From Bryobacterales bacterium (GTDB lineage Bacteria; Acidobacteriota; Terriglobia; Bryobacterales; Bryobacteraceae): 21,808 nt of DNA. Location of the stretch: NCBI GenBank assembly GCA_003132865.1, contig PKYZ01000194.1, positions 1 through 21,808 on the forward strand, written 5' to 3'. Positions 16,700 to 21,808 of the stretch are shown in pieces (the first letter of the stretch is position 1; every line of letters starts with the position of its first letter). The position numbers were made by a program, and so were the translations under genes. The notes below the pieces were generated by a model. That model was not told where the DNA came from, did not search any database, and saw nothing but the letters and a program-made list of their open reading frames with translations.

Positions 16700-17154
16700 G
16701 TGTACAGGCGCACCACCCATTCGGCGTAAAGCGCCGGCTTGCGGCCGCCTTCCACCTCCATGTTGACCACCCACACCGCCTGATACCCTTCGTCGAACCT
16801 CTCCAGCGACTGCAGCGTGAAGCGCGGCCGGATGCGCGCTCCCGCCAGCACCGGCGCTGGGAACCGCACGCGGTTCAGCCCGTAGTTGATCCGCATCTTG
16901 AAATCGCCGCGGATCTCGAAGCACTCGTGCGAGAGGCAACTGAGCAGCGACAGCGTCAGGAACCCGTGCGCGATAGTGCGGCCAAAAGGCGATTCGGTCT
17001 TGGCGCGCTCCACGTCCTGATGGATCCACTGGTGGTCGCCGGTGGCGTCGGCGAAGGCGTCGATGCGCGATTGCTCGACGGCGAACCAATCGCCCACGGC
17101 TACTTCCTGGCCGATTAAGGATTGTAATTCTTCGACAGTTTCAATGATACGCAT
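16696..17154 (-). CDS. MaoC-like hot-dog hydratase
   Basis: A 152-residue single hot-dog protein. The hydratase-2 motif reads FADATGDHQWIH with catalytic D40 and H45, followed by SPFGRTIAHGFLTLSLLS, as in NodN/MaoC-type (R)-specific enoyl-CoA hydratases. It likely hydrates a 2-enoyl-CoA; the acyl chain is unknown. ATG 17154 gives the family's MRIIETVEELQ start. An in-frame ATG at 17187 would overlap the upstream phosphatase gene by 29 bases and is less likely. It starts 4 bases after that gene's stop, forming the last gene of a four-gene minus-strand operon. The TAG stop lies in CTAG shared with the convergent DUF4038 gene. Confidence 0.93.
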   Translation of the reverse strand: MRIIETVEELQSLIGQEVAVGDWFAVEQSRIDAFADATGDHQWIHQDVERAKTESPFGRTIAHGFLTLSLLSCLSHECFEIRGDFKMRINYGLNRVRFPAPVLAGARIRPRFTLQSLERFDEGYQAVWVVNMEVEGGRKPALYAEWVVRLYT

Positions 17155-17158
17155 GTCG

Positions 17159-17875
17159 TTACCGGAACGTGCGAAGGTGCGGCTCATTTAAATGCGCCAC
17201 GCCGTTGAAGCTGAACAGCATCAGGCCGTCGTCGCGCAGGCGCATGGCGGTGACGGCCGAATTGTACATCACGCCGGCCAGCCGCATGATGTGGCCGTTG
17301 GACACGCCCAGCGCTGCCGCCACCCAGATAGCAATGGGCGTGGCGGACGTGAAGATTGCAACCGCGTCGCCGGGCCGATACGCGCCCAGCGATGCGCGGG
17401 CACTCAGGACACGCCGTCCGAACGCCACCCACGATTCCGTGCGGCAGGGGTAACGGCCTTCGATCCAGGCGCGCATCACCTGCGTATCGCAGTCGGTCCA
17501 GGCTTGATGGATGGGAGAGTTCGCATCCTCCAGCTTCCGCAACAATTCTTCATAATCTTGCTTGAACTGGGGGTCGGCCTCGCTCAGCAGCGGCGCGAAC
17601 TCGCTGAAAACCGCGGTCATGTCGAACTCGTTCCAGTTGGGTTCGGAAACGATGTCGGGGACCGCGACGCCGGCTTCGCGGTAGGCCCGCCAGACTTCCT
17701 CGGCAGTCTGCCGCTGACGATTCCGGCATCCGGCAATGAACGCCTTGAACGGGACCTTCTGCGCAGCCAGATGTTGGCCCAGCAGGTACGCCTGCCGCTT
17801 GCCCAGATCCGACAGCGCATCATAGTGCCCGCGCGTGCCGGCCTGGCCGTGGCGGATCAGATAGAGCGAGCTCAA
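17159..17875 (-). CDS. Histidine phosphatase superfamily protein, second catalytic His replaced
   Basis: A 238-residue phosphoglycerate-mutase-like protein. The phospho-acceptor motif is LIRHGQAG (R8, H9, G10), the helper arginine is in CRNRQRQTAE and an acidic WNEFD follows. Where most members have SHGG with the second histidine, this one reads FTSATPI (175-181), so the usual second His is absent. A subgroup found beside acyl-CoA genes has TSGGP at this place, so the change is probably inherited rather than fresh damage. Activity is therefore uncertain. The start is TTG 17875, overlapping the phosphotransferase stop (TTGA). It lies in the operon with the phosphotransferase upstream and MaoC downstream. 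Confidence 0.88.
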   Translation of the reverse strand: MSSLYLIRHGQAGTRGHYDALSDLGKRQAYLLGQHLAAQKVPFKAFIAGCRNRQRQTAEEVWRAYREAGVAVPDIVSEPNWNEFDMTAVFSEFAPLLSEADPQFKQDYEELLRKLEDANSPIHQAWTDCDTQVMRAWIEGRYPCRTESWVAFGRRVLSARASLGAYRPGDAVAIFTSATPIAIWVAAALGVSNGHIMRLAGVMYNSAVTAMRLRDDGLMLFSFNGVAHLNEPHLRTFR

Positions 17876-18987
17876 CCGGCTCCGCTCCCTGACGGTCGCG
17901 GCTCGGTAGCGCTCGGTCGTGGCTCGGTAACGCTCCCTGCAAGTGTGGCCGCAATTTCCACGAGTCCGCGCACGCGCTCGTCGAAGTTGCGAAAGCGCTC
18001 GTCCCGCGTCTGACCGCGGTGGTACCGGAAATAGATTTGCTGGAGGACCACGGCGATCTTGAAAATCCCGAACACTTCATAATAGCCGAGGCCGGAAACA
18101 TCCCGCCCGGTGATGCGCGCGTAGCGTTCCACAAGCTGCGCGCGCGTGAACCAGCCGGGCAGGGTGGTGATGCTGCTGAGCGCATCGCGCCGCACGGGCG
18201 GATCGCCCGCCTCCGGCCAGTAGCACATCACGCAGCCCAGATCCACCAGCGGATCTCCTACGGTGGCCATCTCCCAATCCAGCACGGCTTCCACGCGGCC
18301 CTGCCCAGAGGGCGCCCAGTTGGCATCCAACATCAGGTTATCGAGCTTGTAGTCGTTATGCACCAGCGTGGGCGCGGGCGATTCCGGCAGCCGATCCGTC
18401 AACCAGCGGATGAGCTGGTCCATTTGCGGCAGCGTTTCGGTTTGCGCGCGCTGCCAGCGCTCGGCCCAACCGTTCACCTGCCGCTCCAGAAAACCGGCGG
18501 GCTTGCCCAGCGTCACCCGATTGACGTCCACGGCGTGCAGCGCGGCCAGGCAATCCACGAAGGCCTCGCTCACGCGGCCGCCGAAACCGGGATCGCCCGC
18601 ATATGCGCTGGGGATCTCGCGGCGCAGCACCAACCCGCGCCGGCGCTCCATGACGAAGAAGATCGCACCGATGACCGCCGGGTCGTCGCACAGCAGGAAC
18701 ACGCGCGGCGCCTGCGGAAAGAAGGGATGCACGGCGCCCAGCACGTTGTACTCGCGCGCCATATCGTGGGCCTTGGGCGCCACCGGACCCAGCGGCGGAC
18801 GGCGCAACACGTATTCGCGCCCGCCGGCTTCCAACAGATAGGTGAGGTTGGAGTGTCCGCCGGGGAATTGGCGCACCGTCAGTTCCGCCTCGACGCCTTC
18901 GAGCTTGCCGCGCAGGTACACGGCGAGCGCCTGCGCGTCGATCTGTTCCCCTTCGCGGACGGGAGCGAAGTCGGATGGCGTAGTCAT
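17872..18987 (-). CDS. APH-like phosphotransferase (acyl-CoA cluster type)
   Basis: A 371-residue kinase-fold protein of the aminoglycoside phosphotransferase family. The catalytic loop is H210-N-D212-YKLDN217 and the metal-binding D237-W-E239 follows in VLDWEMATVGDP. The N-lobe FPGGHSNLTY and YVLRRPP take the place of the glycine loop and ATP-binding lysine. Close relatives are encoded beside acyl-CoA dehydrogenases and MaoC hydratases and are not antibiotic resistance enzymes; the phosphorylated substrate is unknown (inference from context). The C-terminus ends in TEPRPSATEPRPSGSGAG, encoded by a 21-base tandem repeat that is probably not part of the fold. ATG 18987 overlaps the cyclase stop (ATGA), and the stop overlaps the phosphatase TTG. 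Confidence 0.92.
   Translation of the reverse strand: MTTPSDFAPVREGEQIDAQALAVYLRGKLEGVEAELTVRQFPGGHSNLTYLLEAGGREYVLRRPPLGPVAPKAHDMAREYNVLGAVHPFFPQAPRVFLLCDDPAVIGAIFFVMERRRGLVLRREIPSAYAGDPGFGGRVSEAFVDCLAALHAVDVNRVTLGKPAGFLERQVNGWAERWQRAQTETLPQMDQLIRWLTDRLPESPAPTLVHNDYKLDNLMLDANWAPSGQGRVEAVLDWEMATVGDPLVDLGCVMCYWPEAGDPPVRRDALSSITTLPGWFTRAQLVERYARITGRDVSGLGYYEVFGIFKIAVVLQQIYFRYHRGQTRDERFRNFDERVRGLVEIAATLAGSVTEPRPSATEPRPSGSGAG
17893..17934 (-). repeat. Tandem 21-bp repeat coding for TEPRPS heptapeptides
   Basis: Two perfectly abutting 21-base units (17893-17913 and 17914-17934) differ at two positions. In the phosphotransferase frame each gives TEPRPS plus one residue. A partial unit containing GCTCCCTG borders each side. 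The sequence has the look of an interspersed acidobacterial repeat that was captured at a gene end. Confidence 0.8.
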
Positions 18988-19772
18988 GCGATAGCCAGCG
19001 GGCGGATGGGCGATCCGGTGCCGCCGCGGATTTTCAGCGGGGTAGCCACGAATAGAAAAGTATACCGTCGCTCCGCCGCCAGTTGCTCCAGGTTCAGGCA
19101 CTCGATGATGTGTATGCCGCTTTCCACGAGCAGATGGACGTGCACCGGCATGTTGGAGTCGGGCACCTTCTCGAAGGCCACGGTATCGGAGCCGGCGGCG
19201 AATACACGCCGGCTGCTGAGCCAGCGCGCGCCAGCCTCGCCCGGCCCCGGACCGTGCACCTGCGCGATGAACCGCGCGGCATCGTCCCAGAAGCGCGCCC
19301 ATCCGGTCCGCAGCAGCACCACGTCGCCCGGCCGCACTTCCACTTGGGCCGCGGCCACGGCTGCGTCCAGGTGTTCCGGCGCGATCTCGAAATCGGCGGG
19401 CAGAGCTTCCATACCCATTTGCCCCGCGATATCCAGCAGCATGCCGCGGCGCAGAATGGGCGCGATGGTATCGACCGTATGCCGCTCGAGGCCGCTCGCG
19501 TAGGTTTGCAAGCCCGCCGCTTCTTCGCCGCCGTGCAGCTTGCCGCCGCACGAAAAATGGCACAGCGCGTCGATATGCGTGCCCACGTGCCCGCCCAGCG
19601 TGAGACCTTCGGAAGCCGAGCTCGCGCCATTGCGCGCCACGTAGTCGCCATGCTTTTTGTTCAACCCGAACAGGAACGGCGGATGATTGGGATGGTGCGG
19701 CATCCCTGTATAATAGGGCTGCGCCAAGTCGTAGATGCGGGCCGATTGCACAGCCGCCAGCAGTCGCTCCAT
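18984..19772 (-). CDS. Cyclase-family (kynurenine-formamidase-like) metal hydrolase
   Basis: A 262-residue Cyclase/PF04199 protein. The metal motif HVGTHIDALCHF supplies H62, H66, D68 and H72, the arrangement seen in kynurenine formamidase and isatin hydrolase. It opens with IYDLAQPYYTGMPHHPNHP and has LLDIAG, GDVVLLRTGW and a C-terminal PLKIRGGTGSPIRP, all family landmarks. No signal peptide is present. The substrate is some N-formyl, lactam or cyclic amide/ester compound that cannot be identified here; no tryptophan-degradation gene is adjacent. ATG 19772 is the first gene of the minus-strand set, whose stop overlaps the phosphotransferase start (ATGA). The divergent regulator gene begins about 57 bases away and may share control. 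Confidence 0.92.
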   Translation of the reverse strand: MERLLAAVQSARIYDLAQPYYTGMPHHPNHPPFLFGLNKKHGDYVARNGASSASEGLTLGGHVGTHIDALCHFSCGGKLHGGEEAAGLQTYASGLERHTVDTIAPILRRGMLLDIAGQMGMEALPADFEIAPEHLDAAVAAAQVEVRPGDVVLLRTGWARFWDDAARFIAQVHGPGPGEAGARWLSSRRVFAAGSDTVAFEKVPDSNMPVHVHLLVESGIHIIECLNLEQLAAERRYTFLFVATPLKIRGGTGSPIRPLAIA

Positions 19773-19810
19773 AGGTCGTGAGTCCCGCTCTCGATTCTCC
19801 CACAGCGCGA

Positions 19811-19821
19811 TACAATCGGAG
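19811..19821 (+). promoter_or_regulatory. Candidate -10 box and ribosome site before the DtxR-type gene
   Basis: TACAAT at 19811-19816 lies 12 bases before GTG 19829, and GGAG at 19818-19821 is 7 bases before it. Both signals are good but very close together, so a transcript from this box would have almost no leader. No clear -35 is seen. The intergenic region also serves the divergent cyclase operon. Confidence 0.4.
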
Positions 19822-19828
19822 CAAGCGT

Positions 19829-20485
19829 GTGAAAATCACCATTTCGAAGGAAAACTACCTCAAGGCCATTGCGGAAGCCGAATCCGAAGGCGAGACCGTG
19901 AAGGCGGCCACGCTTTCGCGTTGGTTGAACGTCACGGCCCCCGCGGTGACCATGGCCATCAAGCGCCTGAAGCGCGATGCGCTGATTCGCGTGGGCGAGG
20001 AGGGCCACATCACGCTGACCGCCGCCGGCCGCGAAATCGCCAATCGCATATTGAATCGTCACCACTTGATAGAGCGCATGCTGACCGAGATCTTCGGCAT
20101 GGAGTGGTACAAAGTCCACGAAGAGGCCGAGCAACTGGAACACGCCGTCTCAAGCGACTTCGAGCGCAAGCTGGTGGAAAAGCTGGGCGCCGGAGAAGCC
20201 TGCCCGCACGGCAACCGTGTGGGCGTGGACACTCCCGCCGACCGGCGCCGCCGCGGCCTGAAGACTCTGGACGAAAGCACGGACAGCGAAGCCGTGGCGG
20301 TTACCAGTGTGTACGAGCGCGACCGGCGGTTGCTCGAGTATTTGGAAGGCTTGGGCGTGCGGCCCGGTTCCATGGTGAGCGTGGAATCGCGCAACGCCGA
20401 CGACACGCTGACCCTGCAGGTGGACGGCCGGTGTGTACAACTGGGACGGTCGGCCGCGCAGAAGGTTTGGGTGAAAGCGGCCTAA
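19829..20485 (+). CDS. DtxR/MntR-family metal-dependent repressor
   Basis: A 218-residue cytoplasmic repressor. A winged helix-turn-helix spans about residues 22-62 (VKAATLSRWLNVTAPAVTMA). The dimer/metal domain shows HHLIERML (78-85) and VHEEAEQLEHAVS (97-108), supplying the H, E, E/H ligands typical for Mn or Fe sensing, then CPHGN at 125-129. A FeoA-like SH3 domain fills 160-218. The longest frame starts at 19778, but the GTG at 19829 gives the family's MKITISKENYLKAI start and has GGAG before it. It lies divergent from the cyclase operon; no manganese or iron uptake gene is adjacent, the closest metal gene being the ZIP transporter. The TAA overlaps the convergent LOG stop in CTAA. Confidence 0.93.
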   Translation: MKITISKENYLKAIAEAESEGETVKAATLSRWLNVTAPAVTMAIKRLKRDALIRVGEEGHITLTAAGREIANRILNRHHLIERMLTEIFGMEWYKVHEEAEQLEHAVSSDFERKLVEKLGAGEACPHGNRVGVDTPADRRRRGLKTLDESTDSEAVAVTSVYERDRRLLEYLEGLGVRPGSMVSVESRNADDTLTLQVDGRCVQLGRSAAQKVWVKAA

Positions 20486-21282
20486 GCGCCGGCCGGCTTC
20501 TGCGGGTTCCGCGACTTCGATATCGCGGGCGTTTCCGGCGTCTCCGGCTGCAAGTAAGTGGTCAGGTGCTCCTTGAGCATACCGAACGCGGTCTCCGGAT
20601 CGTCGGCGTAGCGGAAGAGATTCAGATCTTCCGGGCTGATGGTGCCATGCCGCACCAGCGCATCAAAATTGACGATCTCCTTCCAGTAACTCGACCCATA
20701 GAGCACAATCGCGACTTTCTTGGCGAGCTTCTGCGTTTGGGTAAGCGTGAGCACTTCCATCATCTCGTCGAGCGTACCGAAGCCTCCCGGAAACACGATC
20801 AAGGCCTTCGAAAGATACGCGAACCAGAGCTTGCGCATGAAGAAGTAATGGAACTCAAAGGTCAGCCCGGGCGTGATGTACGGGTTGGGGAACTGCTCGA
20901 ACGGCAAGCCGATGTTCAAACCAATGGTCTTGCCGCCGGCATCGGTCGCGCCGCGATTGGCCGCTTCCATAATGCCCGGGCCGCCGCCGGAACAGACCAC
21001 GAAGCGATGCGTACCGTTGTCGGTGAACTGCGCGGCCCACTCGGTGACCATGCGGGCCAGCGTGCGCGCATCGTCGTAATACTTCGCCAGGGGACCGTCG
21101 TCGCGCACGCGGGCGGAGCCGAAAAACACCACCGTGTCGCGGATCTTTTGATGGCGGAAGACCGCCAGCGGCTCCAGATACTCCGCCAGCAGCCGGATGG
21201 CCCTCGCATCCGGGCTGTTCAGAAAATCCTGGTTCAGGTAGGCCACCGGCTTGCGGCCGTCAGGCGTCTTGTCGTTTGCCAT
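20482..21282 (-). CDS. LOG-family protein (TIGR00730 Rossmann-fold)
   Basis: A 266-residue protein with the two signature motifs CSGGGPGIMEAANRGA (97-112) and PGGFGTLDEMMEV (165-177). The family includes plant/bacterial cytokinin riboside 5'-monophosphate phosphoribohydrolases and nucleotide 5'-monophosphate nucleosidases, often mis-called lysine decarboxylase. It is longer than the core LOG proteins, with about 45 extra residues at the N-terminus (including a HQKIRDTVVFFGSAR strand) and a proline-rich tail. A cytokinin role is not implied in this setting; a nucleotide-hydrolysing housekeeping role is more likely. ATG 21282 overlaps the lpxD end by 23 bases, so it is probably co-transcribed from lpxD. 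Confidence 0.93.
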   Translation of the reverse strand: MANDKTPDGRKPVAYLNQDFLNSPDARAIRLLAEYLEPLAVFRHQKIRDTVVFFGSARVRDDGPLAKYYDDARTLARMVTEWAAQFTDNGTHRFVVCSGGGPGIMEAANRGATDAGGKTIGLNIGLPFEQFPNPYITPGLTFEFHYFFMRKLWFAYLSKALIVFPGGFGTLDEMMEVLTLTQTQKLAKKVAIVLYGSSYWKEIVNFDALVRHGTISPEDLNLFRYADDPETAFGMLKEHLTTYLQPETPETPAISKSRNPQKPAGA

Positions 21283-21808
21283 GTTCCAGTTGCTCGATTC
21301 GTTTTTTTAGGTCGCGCACGTTCTTCAATAGCTCCGGCAGCTTGGGAAACGCCGTGATCGCGCGCAGCCAAACGTTCGCCGAAAACGCCGGAGAGCCGGA
21401 GATGCGCGCGCCGGCGGGCACGTCGCCGCCAATGCCGCTTTGCGCGTACACGATGGCGTCGTCATGAATCGTCAGATGGCCGGACACGCCCACCTGTCCC
21501 GCCAAGAGCACGTTGCGCTCCAGAATGGAACTCCCGGCCAGGCCGGTCTGCGCGCAGATGATGTTGTCCTCGCCGACCACGCAGGCGTGCCCGATCTGCA
21601 CCAGACTGTCGATCTTGGCGCCGCGCTTGACGCGCGTTTCGCCGACGGTGGCGCGATCCACCGAGGTGAGACTTTGCACCTCCACATCGTCTTCGATCAC
21701 GGTTACGCCGGACTGCACGATCTTGTAGTGCGTGCCATCGGCGCGCTTGGCGAACCCGAAGCCGTCTCCGCCAACGACCACGCCATTCTGCAGAATCACG
21801 CGGTTTCC
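21260..21808 (-). CDS. lpxD: UDP-3-O-acylglucosamine N-acyltransferase, 3' part
   Basis: The C-terminal portion of LpxD; the gene runs off the window end, so the N-terminus is not seen. LpxD adds the second 3-hydroxyacyl chain to UDP-acylglucosamine in lipid A synthesis. About 180 residues are present: left-handed beta-helix hexapeptide repeats (VVVGGDGFGF, VTVIEDDVEV, AKIDSLVQIG), the catalytic-type histidine in VQIGHACVV, and the IISG-type turn ISGSPAFSANVWLRA. A C-terminal helix, LPELLKNVRDLKKRIEQLEH, follows. It shows that the organism makes lipid A and so has an outer membrane. The stop lies 23 bases inside the LOG gene. Confidence 0.93.
   Translation of the reverse strand, partial: GNRVILQNGVVVGGDGFGFAKRADGTHYKIVQSGVTVIEDDVEVQSLTSVDRATVGETRVKRGAKIDSLVQIGHACVVGEDNIICAQTGLAGSSILERNVLLAGQVGVSGHLTIHDDAIVYAQSGIGGDVPAGARISGSPAFSANVWLRAITAFPKLPELLKNVRDLKKRIEQLEHGKRQDA

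Noticed and set aside
17872..18987. Antibiotic (aminoglycoside) resistance enzyme
   Set aside because: The fold is shared, but the operon with MaoC, phosphatase and cyclase genes fits the acyl-CoA-linked subgroup instead.
19003..19842. N-terminal extension of the phosphotransferase through the cyclase region
   Set aside because: Out-of-frame shadow of the cyclase; the family start and an ATGA overlap are at 18987.

Overview
The window reads as a GC-rich Gram-negative chromosome segment. The best guess for its source is an acidobacterium of the Solibacter/Bryobacter type. This is inferred from gene style, from short REP-like repeats that encode a TEPRPS heptapeptide at one protein's C-terminus, and from an lpxD gene (lipid A synthesis, hence an outer membrane). 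No rRNA, tRNA or other taxonomic marker is present, so the assignment stays tentative. There is no CRISPR array, no recognisable transposase and no phage gene.

Layout. (1) 1-3738, plus strand: a terminator closing an upstream gene, an ATP-pyrophosphatase of the Dph6-like family, then a tightly coupled run of SDR oxidoreductase, shikimate kinase (aroK), glycerate 2-kinase and a small TPR protein. The last four genes are joined by 4-base ATGA/ATGA/GTGA overlaps. (2) 3739-4091: wreckage of a Phd/YefM-RelE/ParE toxin-antitoxin pair on the minus strand, then a Uma2-family nuclease. (3) 4624-9124: a secreted YtcJ-like amidohydrolase divergent from a PBP4-type D-Ala-D-Ala carboxypeptidase, then an orphan CpaE/TadZ-like receiver-ATPase. 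(4) 9341-12323: a small unknown protein, then cysS translationally coupled to a trans-sulfuration PLP enzyme. (5) 12447-14533: an accessory segment. Two genes (a RES-domain protein and a membrane/coiled-coil protein) sit inside a duplicated 3' end of the neighbouring ZIP metal transporter gene. (6) 14465-16699: the intact ZIP transporter and a secreted DUF4038/apiosidase-like glycoside hydrolase. (7) 16696-19772, minus strand: cyclase-family hydrolase, APH-like phosphotransferase, histidine phosphatase and MaoC-like hydratase, a coupled set that resembles acyl-CoA or organic-acid catabolic clusters. (8) 19829-21808: a DtxR/MntR-type metal regulator, a LOG-family protein and the 3' part of lpxD.

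Most of the window is ordinary housekeeping and catabolic content with very compact packing: four convergent pairs overlap or lie within 23 bases of each other, and several same-strand neighbours overlap by 4 bases. The part most worth a second look is 12447-14533. There a RES-domain (NAD+-degrading toxin family) gene and an unrecognised single-pass membrane protein with its own good promoter form a 1.9-kb cassette. The cassette splits a partial ZIP duplication with loss of only one base relative to the intact copy. The usual Xre-type antitoxin partner of RES toxins is absent, so the pair could be an unusual toxin/partner or defence module. That function is inference only.
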